Source: Paenibacillus mellifer
GTDB lineage: Bacteria; Bacillota; Bacilli; Paenibacillales; Paenibacillaceae
Assembly (NCBI RefSeq): GCF_023195895.1
Contig: NZ_JALPRK010000007.1
Coordinates: 1 to 64,000 of the forward strand
Direction of reading: 5' to 3'
DNA length: 64,000 nt
Under the pieces are notes generated by a model. That model did not search any database. It had not been told where the DNA came from and saw nothing but the letters and a program-made list of their open reading frames with translations. Positions 32,794-41,974 of this stretch are shown one piece after another. Every line of letters begins with the position of its first letter. Position 1 is the stretch's first letter. The position numbers and the translations under genes are program-made.

Positions 32794-35700
32794 GTGACAG
32801 CAAAGTTACAGCGAATCGCCGAGCTTGCCGCGAGTACGGCCCACGCGGTTTCAGATCATCCCGAGCGCTGGGCCGATTTTTTACGGACGGCAGCCTGGAA
32901 CTACAAGTATCCGTTTCAGGATCAACTGTTGATCTACGCGCAGCGTCCAGATGCTACAGCCTGCGCGGCGATTGAAATCTGGAACAATCGGTTGAACCGG
33001 TGGGTAAAGCGCGGCGCAAAAGGCATCGCGTTGATCGAGGATCGGGGCAGTCATTTGGGGTTGCGTCATGTCTTCGATGTGTCAGATACGCAGAGCCGAA
33101 GCCGACAAACCGTCCCCCTGTGGCGCATGGAGGTGCCGGACACGGAGGCTGTCATTGAAACGCTGGAAAATGCGTTTGGCAGTGAATCGGGATCGGGGAT
33201 GGAACTGGTTGACGCGCTGTTGTCCGCTGCCCGAAACGCGGTGGAGGATCATAGCGCCGATTACGTGCGGATGCTGCTCACCGAACGCGACAGCAGCCTG
33301 CTGGAAGAACTGGATGAGCCGCATGTAGAACTGCTGTTCAGGGAAGCCGCACAATACGCGGTCGCCTTTATGGCGCTGACACGCTGCGGTTTGGAACCCT
33401 CCCATTACATCAGCGTTGACGATCTGTCCGGCGTCGGCTATTTCAATACGCTCCCTGCGCTCTCTCATTTGGGCGCGGCGATCAGCGACGTAGCTGAAAC
33501 CATGCTGCGTGAGATTGAATCCACCGTCCGGGCGATGCGCCGCGATGAGCAGCGAAAAAAAGAGCGTCAGGCCAGCCGTACCGTTGCAAGGCCAGAATCC
33601 TTGCCGCAAAATGAAGCTAAAGCACGCGAAAGGATGATGAAACATGGAACTGACCTACACGCCGAACGGGGATTACCTCCTGCCCGACCTGACGATGGCC
33701 GATCCGATGAGGTTCGGGAAATATGGGATGTTGCGCAAGACGTTTCTCAAGGACCAACGGAGGGGAACCTACGCCCATCTGATGCTGTCGGAGCAGTTGA
33801 ATCAGCATCTGGCGGACATCGACCGGACAGCGCGGGAGCAGATCGACCTGACGATGCAGGAACTGATCCGGCAGTATCCAGCACCGGAGAAGGCGACCGA
33901 CCCGATGGGCTGGATGGGTCACATGAACAGCCTGAAGCAACAGGCCGAGGAACTGATTCTCGCAGAGTTGATTTATCACTAAAATGGTACGACCGGGAAA
34001 CGGAGGACAGAAGTCTTCCGTTTTTTCATGACCAGACGGTCATCAACGACATGCTCCGCGCTGCACCGCTTTCAGAGAGCAAGGCAGCTATAGAAGCATT
34101 TTACGGCATACATGAGGACAATCGGGAACGAACGCTGTATATACGCAACTTGTTCCCAGCAGGAATCACCGAGTTGACACTAGCCGACGGCACGCAAGCC
34201 GGATTTGAGCCGTACCTCAACGTGTTGCGTCTTTGGACAGGCACGGCAGAACGCAAGACGGCGCAGAGCTTTTACGATTGGTCGGTTATTGCCGGGCATA
34301 TCGACAGCATGATCATCCTTAACGAGTTTGATCCTGCTCGAAAGTCGATGCCTTCTATTCAGCAACAGACCTTATGGGTGGAACAAGCGGAGAGCGATAA
34401 AGCCTCCGCTTTTTCACTTCCACAAGCTGCAATCGACACCGTTCTGCAAAACGGCAGCGGCATTGAGAACGGGAAACTTCGCGTTGCGCTCTTTTTCCAA
34501 CAGTCGTTATCCGCGCAAGAAAACGCGGATTTTCTGAAACGGGAATATGGCACTGGCGGACGCCTTTCTGCCTTGATCGGCACGGATATTCATGAAAATC
34601 ACGATAGTAAGGGGATTACGCTGACACGCGGTTCCATTATGAACCCGAATGTACGGGTTGTGTTGCCGTGGATCAAGGTACAGAAGCGTATCGGTGAGTT
34701 GCTGGCAGCAGGTCGCTACCTGAACCGTCAGGAAGAAGAGCGATTGCCTGCTTATGCCGAGCAACAGGAGGAGCAGCGCAGGCAACGAATATCGGAAACA
34801 ACGGAACACATCCAACCGCTATCCGAATGGCAATCGAATGAATCACAGCAAATACAAACACCCAATCGGGTTCATGCGCATTATGCCTATGCCGAGGGCA
34901 GCAAAGTCTTTATCGGTGCGGATGAATTCGAAATTGCGCAACTGGAGCCGCGAAAGGTTGTGCTGCAGAACGTTCAATTTCCGTTATTCATGCAGGAAAT
35001 GAACCGCCGGGATTTCGAACGCATGCTGCGCGAGAATCCACTGAACGATCATCTAATTTCCGGCCAGCAGGAATTGGATTCGGAACATGCGGAATGGGAT
35101 ATGGAACCGGTGGACGAACCGGAGCAAGCGACACAAGCAGACGAGGACAGGATATCTCTCGGCACTTCTTCTCCTGCCACGCCCGAGAACCAACTTGAAT
35201 CGACTACAGCCAGCAACTACCGGATTACGAATAACGATTTGGGACACGGCGGAGCGAAAACCAAGTACAAATGGAACGTGGAAGCCATTCGGCTGCTCGG
35301 GCAACTGGAGAAGGATAACCGTCAGGCGACAGTGGATGAACAAACCGTGCTTGCCCGCTATGTTGGTTGGGGCGGGATTCCACAGGCATTCGATGAAGGA
35401 AATCCACAATGGGGAACGGAGTATGCGGAACTGCGAGATTTACTGGACCCGGAGGAATATGAGTCTGCCCGTGCCTCCACGTTGAATGCGCATTACACCT
35501 CTCCAATCGTCATCAAGGCGATGTACGAATGCCTGGAGAGGATGGGCTTCCGTAGCGGTAATATTTTGGAGCCGTCTTGCGGCATCGGCAATTTTTTCGG
35601 TCTATTGCCGGAGTCATTTCAGGACGCTCGGCTGTTTGGCGTGGAGTTGGACAGCATCACCGGGCGCATCGCGCGGCAGCTTTACCCACAAGTATCGATT

Positions 35701-38700
35701 GCTGTCAGCGGCTACGAGCAGACCAGCTTGCCGGACAGTTTTTTTGACCTCGCGGTTGGCAACGTGCCGTTCGGCAGCTACGGCGTGGCCGACAAAAAAT
35801 ACGATAAGCACAAGTTTCTGATTCACGACTACTTTTTTGCGAAGACGCTGGATAAGGTTCGTCCAGGCGGGATTGTCGCCTTCATTACGTCGAAAGGGAC
35901 GATGGACAAACAAAACCCAACCGTCCGAAAATACATCGCGGAACGGGCCGCGCTGCTCGGCGCGGTGCGTCTGCCTAGCAATGCGTTCCTGGCGAATGCC
36001 GGAACCGAAGTGACCGCCGACATTTTGTTTTTGCAAAAACGGGACCGGATGGTGGCTGTCAGCGAGCAAACCGAGGAATGGCTTTCGCTCGGCGTTACGG
36101 CAGAGGATGTGCCGGTGAATAGCTACTTTGCAGCCCGCCCCGAAATGGTGCTTGGTACGATGGCCTACGATGACCGGATGTACGGCAATCAACAGGAAAC
36201 GACCTGCCGGCCCTACCCGGACGCTCCTTTGGACGAGCTTTTGCGTGAGGCACTGACGAACATCCATGCGGAGTGGGTCGAGTTGGAACGGGAGGAACAG
36301 CCGGAGGAGGAAGAGGTCTCCCTGCTTGCCGACCCGTCCGTTCGTAATTTCAGCTTTGCGCTGGTCGAGGGACGAATCTATTTTCGGGAAAACAGCCGGA
36401 TGCGGCCGGTTGAAACATCAGCAACTGCGGCGGGTCGTATCAAGGGCATGATTCAGCTTCGGGACACGGTGCGCGAACTGATCGAATACCAGACCGAGGA
36501 TTACAGCGACGAAGCGATAAGGGAGCAGCAGCGCAAGCTGGATACGCAATATGAACGGTTCACAGCGCAATACGGCCTGATTAACAGTCGCGCCAATAGC
36601 CTTGCCTTTTCGGATGACAGCTCGTACTTCCTTCTCTGTTCGTTGGAAGTCATAGATGAGGAAGGACGGTTGCTACGTAAGGCGGATATGTTCACGAAGC
36701 GTACCATTCGGCAACGAGCCAACATCAAACAGGTGGATACGGCCTCGGAGGCGCTGGCGGTTTCCATCGGTACGAAAGCTCGCGTCGATCTGCCGTATAT
36801 GGCAGAGTTGACCGGACTCGCGCAGGAACAGCTTGTGCAGGAGCTTCGCGGCGTGATCTTCCCGAATCCTGAGAATCTGGACGAAGAAGGACAACCGACC
36901 TACGAAACAGCGGATGCGTATTTATCGGGCAATGTGCGTGAAAAGCTGCGCGCTGCCAAACAGTTTGCGGCCTATGACACCGAGCGGTACGCTGAAAATG
37001 TTAGAGCGCTGGAAGCCGTGCAGCCGAAGGACTTGGACGCTTCCGAGATTGATGTGCGACTGGGCGCAACCTGGCTGCCGCCGGAAGTCATTCGGGCATT
37101 CATTTTCGAACTGGTGGATACGCCGTATATGTACCAAACCTCCATCAATGTGATGTATTCTGGCTACACAGCAGCCTGGAACGTCAAAGGCAAAAGCGAT
37201 GATCGCAGTAACAATATTAAGGCTAATGTCACCTATGGTACGAATCGCATCAATGCGTACAAAATTCTCGAAGACACGCTGAATCTGCGGGATGTAAGAA
37301 TTTTCGATACGGCCGTTGAGAACGGTGTGGAAAAGCGGGTGCTGAACAAGCAGGAAACGGCTATCGCACAGCAAAAGCAGGAAGCCATGAAGGAAGCGTT
37401 TCGAGACTGGATATGGCAAGATCCGCAGCGCCGGGAGCAGCTCACGCGACTGTACAATGATCGGTTCAATTCCATCCGTCCGCGCGAATATGATGGAAGT
37501 CATATCCGCTTCACCGGGATGAATCCGGAAATCCGGTTGCGGCAGCATCAGGTCAATGCGGTTGCCCGCACGCTCTACGGCGGCAATTCCCTGTTCGCCC
37601 ATTGCGTCGGCGCGGGCAAAACCTTTGCAATGACCGCCGCGGCTATGGAAAGCAAGCATTTGGGCCTGTGCAACAAAAGCATGCTGGTTGTTCCTAATCA
37701 TCTGACCGAGCAATGGGCAGCGGAATTTTTGATGCTCTATCCGTCCGCGAACGTGCTGGTCGCCACCAAGAAGGATTTTGAAACGAAGAACCGGAAGACG
37801 TTCTGCGCACGGATTGCCACCGGCGATTACGACGCGATTATTATCGGCCACTCGCAATTTGAAAAAATTCCGATCTCGGCGGAGCGCCAGCGGCAGCAGC
37901 TTTACGAGCAAATATCCGAAATCACAAGCGGCATCCGCGAGCTAAAGGAAGCCAAGGGCGAGCGGTACGCCATCAAGCAGCTTGAGCGGACAAAGAAGAC
38001 GCTGCAGGTCAAGCTGGAGAAGCTGAGCGACGCGAGCCGTAAGGATGATGTGGTCACCTTCGAGGAACTCGGCATAGATCGATTGTTCGTCGACGAAGCA
38101 GACTCGTATAAAAATCTGTTCCTTTATACGAAAATGCGCAACGTCGCCGGGCTGTCGCAAACCGAAGCGCAGAAGTCGTCGGACATGTTTGCCAAGTGCC
38201 GCTATTTGGATGAATTGACCGAAGGACGGGGCATTATTTTTGCCACGGGTACGCCGATCTCCAACTCCATCACCGAGATGTACACGATGCAGCGCTACTT
38301 GCAATACGAGCGGCTACGCGGGCAAGGCTTGCAGCACTTTGATTCGTGGGCTTCGACATTTGGCGAAACAGTTACCGCCATCGAATTGGCACCAGAAGGA
38401 ACGGGCTATCGCGCGAAAACGCGGTTTGCCCGTTTTTATAATTTGCCGGAGCTGATGAACGTTTTTAAGGAAGTGGCGGACATTCAGACGGCGGATATGC
38501 TCCAGCTTCCGGTTCCCAAAGCCTACTTCCACAACGTCGCTGTGCCGCCGAGCGATTTTCAGCGTGAGATGGTCGCGGATCTCGCCAGCCGCGCCGAACA
38601 GGTGAGAGCGAAGCGAGTAGAGCCGCATGAAGACAACATGCTCAAGATCACCAACGACGGACGCAAGCTGGCCCTCGATCAACGGCTGGCAAACGCCATG

Positions 38701-40023
38701 CTACCCGATGACGAAGGCAGTAAGGTAAGCGCTTGCGCGGATAACGTCTATCAGAAATGGGCCGATAGTCGTGAGCAGCGGCTCGCGCAACTGGTCTTTT
38801 GCGACCTTTCTATCCCTAAGCAAGACGGAACCTTTAATGTGTACGACGAGCTGCGGCGAAAACTGACGGAGAAAGGCGTTCCGGCAGAGGAGATCGCCTT
38901 TATTCACGACGCCAACACAGAAGTGAAGAAGAAAGAATTGTTTGCGAAAGTACGAACGGGGCAGGTTCGGGTGCTGCTTGGATCGACGTTTAAGATGGGC
39001 GCGGGAACGAACGTTCAAACCAAGTTGATCGCGCTTCATGACCTCGATTGTCCGTGGCGACCACGCGACCTGGAGCAGCGCAGCGGGCGGATTATTCGGC
39101 AAGGCAACCAGAACCGCGAGGTTCACATCTTCCGTTATGTTACAGAGAACACGTTCGACGCTTATCTTTATCAAACGCTGGAGAACAAGCAGCGGTTTAT
39201 CTCGCAGATTATGACCAGCAAATCGCCGGTACGGTCTGCCGAGGATATTGATGAGACGGCGTTGTCCTATGCCGAGGTTAAAGCGCTGGCGACCGGTAAT
39301 CCGTACATCAAGGAGAAGATGGACCTCGACATTCAAGTGTCGAAGCTCAAGCTGCTCAAGGCCAATCATTTAAGCCAGCGATATGCGCTGGAGGATCGGC
39401 TGCTCAAAATGCTGCCGCAACAAATTAAGTCAACGGAGGAACGTATTGCCGGGTATGAGCAGGACGTGGCCTTGTTCATGCGCACCCAAGTGTCGGATAA
39501 GGCTAGCAGCGACGATTCCCGTTTTCCCGGTATGACCATCAAAGATTTTACGTATACGGAACGCGCTTCGGCGGGCGCAGCGCTATTAGAAGCCTGCAAG
39601 GGCATGACCTCTCCCGATCCGCAGGAAGCAGGCAGTTACATGGGCTTTTCTTTATGGCTATCGTTTGATAGCTTTGCAAAGGAATACAAAGTGACACTGC
39701 GCGGCGCTTTGGGCCATACGATTACGTTAGGACCGGATGCAGGTGGCAATATGAGTCGAATAAACAATACCTTGTCGGATTTGCCGAATAAGCTCGCTTA
39801 TTGCCGTGAGCAGCTCGCAACACTCAAGCAACAGATGGTAACGGCGAAGGAGCAGATCGAGGCACCGTTCAAGCAAGAGCAGGAACTGCAAACCAAGTCC
39901 GCGCGGCTCGCGGAGTTAAATGTGCTGCTGAACATGGACAAACGGGAAAACGAAGCCGTGGACAGCGTGTCGGATGAAGAACCGGAAGCACCCGAACGGC
40001 GGGTTGCGGATCGAGAGCGATAG
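32794..40023 (+). CDS. Giant conjugative-element N6-methyltransferase/SNF2-type helicase
   Basis: 2409 residues, starting at GTG 32794 after GGAGGT. N-terminal region about 10-85 (WADFLRTAAWNYKYPFQDQLLIYAQRP) resembles the ArdC-like antirestriction start. Residues about 284-396 are a low-complexity linker that overlaps tnpV. The methyltransferase part has motif I ILEPSCGIGNFFGLLPES (about 923-940) and NVPFGSYGV in place of the NPPF catalytic motif (about 988). The helicase has Walker A HCVGAGKTFAMTAA (about 1602), VDEADSYKNL (about 1765) and SGRIIRQGNQNREV (about 2095). Such proteins are typical of Tn1549/CTn-like elements and may protect or process incoming DNA. NVPFG suggests changed catalysis. 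Confidence 0.85.
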   Translation: MTAKLQRIAELAASTAHAVSDHPERWADFLRTAAWNYKYPFQDQLLIYAQRPDATACAAIEIWNNRLNRWVKRGAKGIALIEDRGSHLGLRHVFDVSDTQSRSRQTVPLWRMEVPDTEAVIETLENAFGSESGSGMELVDALLSAARNAVEDHSADYVRMLLTERDSSLLEELDEPHVELLFREAAQYAVAFMALTRCGLEPSHYISVDDLSGVGYFNTLPALSHLGAAISDVAETMLREIESTVRAMRRDEQRKKERQASRTVARPESLPQNEAKARERMMKHGTDLHAERGLPPARPDDGRSDEVREIWDVAQDVSQGPTEGNLRPSDAVGAVESASGGHRPDSAGADRPDDAGTDPAVSSTGEGDRPDGLDGSHEQPEATGRGTDSRRVDLSLKWYDRETEDRSLPFFHDQTVINDMLRAAPLSESKAAIEAFYGIHEDNRERTLYIRNLFPAGITELTLADGTQAGFEPYLNVLRLWTGTAERKTAQSFYDWSVIAGHIDSMIILNEFDPARKSMPSIQQQTLWVEQAESDKASAFSLPQAAIDTVLQNGSGIENGKLRVALFFQQSLSAQENADFLKREYGTGGRLSALIGTDIHENHDSKGITLTRGSIMNPNVRVVLPWIKVQKRIGELLAAGRYLNRQEEERLPAYAEQQEEQRRQRISETTEHIQPLSEWQSNESQQIQTPNRVHAHYAYAEGSKVFIGADEFEIAQLEPRKVVLQNVQFPLFMQEMNRRDFERMLRENPLNDHLISGQQELDSEHAEWDMEPVDEPEQATQADEDRISLGTSSPATPENQLESTTASNYRITNNDLGHGGAKTKYKWNVEAIRLLGQLEKDNRQATVDEQTVLARYVGWGGIPQAFDEGNPQWGTEYAELRDLLDPEEYESARASTLNAHYTSPIVIKAMYECLERMGFRSGNILEPSCGIGNFFGLLPESFQDARLFGVELDSITGRIARQLYPQVSIAVSGYEQTSLPDSFFDLAVGNVPFGSYGVADKKYDKHKFLIHDYFFAKTLDKVRPGGIVAFITSKGTMDKQNPTVRKYIAERAALLGAVRLPSNAFLANAGTEVTADILFLQKRDRMVAVSEQTEEWLSLGVTAEDVPVNSYFAARPEMVLGTMAYDDRMYGNQQETTCRPYPDAPLDELLREALTNIHAEWVELEREEQPEEEEVSLLADPSVRNFSFALVEGRIYFRENSRMRPVETSATAAGRIKGMIQLRDTVRELIEYQTEDYSDEAIREQQRKLDTQYERFTAQYGLINSRANSLAFSDDSSYFLLCSLEVIDEEGRLLRKADMFTKRTIRQRANIKQVDTASEALAVSIGTKARVDLPYMAELTGLAQEQLVQELRGVIFPNPENLDEEGQPTYETADAYLSGNVREKLRAAKQFAAYDTERYAENVRALEAVQPKDLDASEIDVRLGATWLPPEVIRAFIFELVDTPYMYQTSINVMYSGYTAAWNVKGKSDDRSNNIKANVTYGTNRINAYKILEDTLNLRDVRIFDTAVENGVEKRVLNKQETAIAQQKQEAMKEAFRDWIWQDPQRREQLTRLYNDRFNSIRPREYDGSHIRFTGMNPEIRLRQHQVNAVARTLYGGNSLFAHCVGAGKTFAMTAAAMESKHLGLCNKSMLVVPNHLTEQWAAEFLMLYPSANVLVATKKDFETKNRKTFCARIATGDYDAIIIGHSQFEKIPISAERQRQQLYEQISEITSGIRELKEAKGERYAIKQLERTKKTLQVKLEKLSDASRKDDVVTFEELGIDRLFVDEADSYKNLFLYTKMRNVAGLSQTEAQKSSDMFAKCRYLDELTEGRGIIFATGTPISNSITEMYTMQRYLQYERLRGQGLQHFDSWASTFGETVTAIELAPEGTGYRAKTRFARFYNLPELMNVFKEVADIQTADMLQLPVPKAYFHNVAVPPSDFQREMVADLASRAEQVRAKRVEPHEDNMLKITNDGRKLALDQRLANAMLPDDEGSKVSACADNVYQKWADSREQRLAQLVFCDLSIPKQDGTFNVYDELRRKLTEKGVPAEEIAFIHDANTEVKKKELFAKVRTGQVRVLLGSTFKMGAGTNVQTKLIALHDLDCPWRPRDLEQRSGRIIRQGNQNREVHIFRYVTENTFDAYLYQTLENKQRFISQIMTSKSPVRSAEDIDETALSYAEVKALATGNPYIKEKMDLDIQVSKLKLLKANHLSQRYALEDRLLKMLPQQIKSTEERIAGYEQDVALFMRTQVSDKASSDDSRFPGMTIKDFTYTERASAGAALLEACKGMTSPDPQEAGSYMGFSLWLSFDSFAKEYKVTLRGALGHTITLGPDAGGNMSRINNTLSDLPNKLAYCREQLATLKQQMVTAKEQIEAPFKQEQELQTKSARLAELNVLLNMDKRENEAVDSVSDEEPEAPERRVADRER
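33644..33982 (+). CDS. tnpV: TnpV-family protein, overprinted inside the giant helicase gene
   Basis: 112 residues in another frame of the giant gene. MELTYTPNGDYLLPDLTMADP, FGKYGMLRKTFLKDQRRGTY, LMLSEQLNQHLADIDRTA and the MGWMGHMNSLKQQAEELILAELIYH end all match what I know of the TnpV family of Tn4451-type transposons. AAAGGATG supplies a ribosome site nine bases upstream. The other frame here encodes a Gly/Asp/Pro-rich linker (GTDLHAERGLPPARPDDG and so on) that looks like a shadow of tnpV, so the linker probably exists because of the overlap. The role of TnpV is not established. Confidence 0.75.
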   Translation: MELTYTPNGDYLLPDLTMADPMRFGKYGMLRKTFLKDQRRGTYAHLMLSEQLNQHLADIDRTAREQIDLTMQELIRQYPAPEKATDPMGWMGHMNSLKQQAEELILAELIYH

Positions 40024-40101
40024 CAGCAATGGAAAGGTAAAATCACATGACGAAATGGACTCCGGCTTTGGGGTCCTTTTCGCATTTCTGGAGGAACGCA
40101 C

Positions 40102-40389
40102 ATGTTGTATGCCATCCCAAGCGGCGGCGGATGCTTTTGCCCAATTCTACCGCCTATTTGTTACGGAACCGATCCGACCGAGGAGGGAGAAACCGTGCCA
40201 GCATTAGAATTGATATCCAAAGGGAAGAACGGATTTGGCGACACGTATTATTACATCCGTGATTCGAACGGGGTGACCAGTCAAGTCTATGAAAGCGAGT
40301 TAGACGCATTCATGAAACAGAAAGGCGCTACAGAGTTGAGGGAAAGAAGTGCTTATCTGTATCCCAAAAAGAAGGGTAAGGCACGATGA
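40102..40389 (+). CDS. Small protein of unknown function
   Basis: 95 residues from ATG 40102 (GGAGGA six bases upstream), or 64 residues from GTG 40195 (GAGGGAG upstream). The second part (LELISKGKNGFGDTYYYIRD, then a helix with DAFMKQKGATELRERSAYLY and a basic tail) looks like the real core, so the shorter start may be right. A competing plus frame at 40122-40207 (ADAFAQFYRLFVTEPIRPRRE) also looks partly protein-like; I could not decide whether a second tiny gene overlaps here. Confidence 0.5.
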   Translation: MLYAIPSGGGCFCPILPPICYGTDPTEEGETVPALELISKGKNGFGDTYYYIRDSNGVTSQVYESELDAFMKQKGATELRERSAYLYPKKKGKAR

Positions 40390-40428
40390 CCAAGTGCGGC
40401 AGGATGAAAGAAAATCAGCCTTACGATT

Positions 40429-40472
40429 AAGAGACACGAGTAATAAAGCCGTCGTCTCTTACTTACTTTTTT
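40429..40472 (+). terminator. Terminator before the Toprim gene
   Basis: AAGAGACACGA and TCGTCTCTT pair and are followed by ACTTACTTTTTTAG. It ends the giant-gene transcript or attenuates the next gene. Confidence 0.6.
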
Positions 40473-40489
40473 AGAGAGGAACTACGGTA

Positions 40490-41425
40490 ATGAGCTATGT
40501 AAACAAGGAACAAATCGAACGTGCCAAGCAATGGGATCTGCTCACCTATCTACAATGTTTCGAACCATACGAACTGGTTCGTTGCTCACGCAACGCCTAT
40601 TCGACCCGAACCCATGACAGCCTTAAAATCTCCAACGATAAATGGTTCTGGTGGTCTAGGGGGATCGGAGGTCGTTCTGCGCTGGACTACCTCATTAAAG
40701 TAAGAGGCATGTCGTTTCCCGATGCGGTGCTGCAAATTGACGGTAATCCGCCAGTTCACATGGCTCCGGCTACTTCTGCCATCCAGCAAGATGGTTCAAA
40801 TGCGCGGCTGGAGCTTCCCGAACCGTATGAGACTTCGAATCGCGTCGTCGCTTATCTCTCCAAACGTGGCATTTCTCGCGATGTAATCGATTTTTGTCTC
40901 AAAACGGGACGACTGTACGAAAGCCGAATGTACCACAATGCGATTTTTGTTGGGTTTGATTTGCAAGGCACTCCGCGCTATGCGGCAATTCGCGGGACAA
41001 CCAACACTCGATATCTGGGCGAAGCGCCAGGCAGCGATAAACGGTATTCGTTCGCTATACCGGCCGATGACAACGGCACCGAGCTGCATTTGTTTGAAAG
41101 TGCAATTGATCTCTTATCCTACTGCACCCTTGAGACAATTGCAGGGAAAGACTGGCGACAATCGCATCAACTGTCGCTGGCCGGGATATACAGCGCTAAG
41201 GAAAGCATCGCACCGGCTGCACTCACTAACTATTTGCAAAGCTACCCGGAAGTGAAGCGTCTGGTGTTTCATTTGGACAACGACGAACCGGGCCGTTCTG
41301 CGGCAGCGATGATTCGGCAATTATTCAGTCAAACTTATGAGATTTCTGACGAGCCGCCCTTCGTGAAAGATGTAAACGACGACCTGATGGTCTATCGTAA
41401 ACAGCGCGAAGAGCCAACTCGATAA
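40490..41425 (+). CDS. DUF3991/Toprim-domain protein (primase-like)
   Basis: 311 residues. An N-terminal region (about 8-80: DLLTYLQCFEPYELVRCSRN, KWFWWSRGIGGRSALDYLIKV) is like the CHC2-type start of primases without clear zinc ligands. DUF3991 spans about 115-190 (SNRVVAYLSKRGISRDVIDFCLKTGRLYE... NAIFVGFD). The Toprim part has the acidic strand LHLFESAIDLLSYC (about 204-217) and VFHLDNDEPGRSA (about 260-272), giving the E and DxD metal ligands. Such proteins probably prime complementary-strand synthesis in a recipient. GAGAGGAACTACGG precedes the start. Confidence 0.83.
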   Translation: MSYVNKEQIERAKQWDLLTYLQCFEPYELVRCSRNAYSTRTHDSLKISNDKWFWWSRGIGGRSALDYLIKVRGMSFPDAVLQIDGNPPVHMAPATSAIQQDGSNARLELPEPYETSNRVVAYLSKRGISRDVIDFCLKTGRLYESRMYHNAIFVGFDLQGTPRYAAIRGTTNTRYLGEAPGSDKRYSFAIPADDNGTELHLFESAIDLLSYCTLETIAGKDWRQSHQLSLAGIYSAKESIAPAALTNYLQSYPEVKRLVFHLDNDEPGRSAAAMIRQLFSQTYEISDEPPFVKDVNDDLMVYRKQREEPTR

Positions 41426-41510
41426 GGTATTCTGTATTTTGCTCGGCGTCGGGTGAAATCGCTGGGAACACAAGCGGTTCTGTGTTCTATTAATCTATTT
41501 CTTTGTTTGT

Positions 41511-41516
41511 TATAAT
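41511..41516 (+). promoter_or_regulatory. Predicted toxin promoter, copy 3
   Basis: TATAAT in the context TTATAATAC, with a poor -35 region. Transcription would start near 41522 at TGTACAAC, the first bases of the 5' pairing arm. Confidence 0.5.
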
Positions 41517-41574
41517 ACGGATGTACAACTGACTTGGGTGGGAAAGTATCGCCTCCAGAGCGGAGGTGATGCTT

Positions 41575-41655
41575 ATGCAATTTTCGCTTACAGAAGTGAT
41601 TATGCTCGGCATGTTCTTGCTGGCATTGCTCACATACCTGAAAAAGCGAAAATAA
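41575..41655 (+). CDS. Holin-like type I toxin peptide, copy 3 (in the conjugative element)
   Basis: 26 residues: a short N-terminus, one membrane segment (VIMLGMFLLALLTYL) and a KKRK tail. GGAGGTG precedes the start; an ATG two codons earlier is too close to it. The LALLTY core is shared with the cassette copies at 151 and 3094. The mRNA ends are strongly complementary (TGTACAAC...TTGGGTGGGAA at 41522-41543 with TTCCCACCCAA...GTTGTACA at 41716-41736). In this position it would stabilise the conjugative element by killing cells that lose it. Confidence 0.78.
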   Translation: MQFSLTEVIMLGMFLLALLTYLKKRK

Positions 41656-41768
41656 CCCGCCCAGGTTAGCGCCGAGGGTACGGGTTATTTTCGAATAAGT
41701 CTTCTCTGGGAGGCTTCCCACCCAAATGTTGTACAGGGGAGTCGGATGGCGTCCGACTCCTTGTTTCT
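41650..41768 (-). ncRNA. Predicted antisense antitoxin RNA, copy 3
   Basis: Minus-strand promoter TTGCAC (41803-41798) with 17-base spacing to TATCAT (41780-41775) predicts a start near 41768. The RNA would carry the GGAGTCGGA hairpin, overlap the toxin 3' untranslated region and end at the AACCCG/CGGGTT hairpin (about 41650-41695), which is followed by T residues in this direction. Confidence 0.6.
41739..41767 (+). terminator. Terminator of toxin mRNA, copy 3
   Basis: GGAGTCGGA and TCCGACTCC form a nine-base-pair stem followed by TTGTTTCT. Confidence 0.7.
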
Positions 41769-41901
41769 ATTCTTATGATAGCACGGGACAATTATACGTG
41801 CAACTGATGCAAAGCATTGCGCCAATCAGACGCCTCTTTCCACCGTCAGATTATGGAATATTGCGCCATGCAGCAAAGGATGTGTGAACAACTTTAAGTG
41901 A

Positions 41902-41930
41902 CAGACGCTGAGCGATCAGCGTCTTTTTGT
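41902..41930 (+). terminator. Rho-independent terminator upstream of the oriT candidate
   Basis: AGACGCTG and CAGCGTCT pair around AGCGAT and are followed by TTTTGTCG. Confidence 0.7.
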
Positions 41931-41974
41931 CGTTTCGATGCCCCTCCCTTTTTCCCGGCAGGTGCCTTGAAGGG

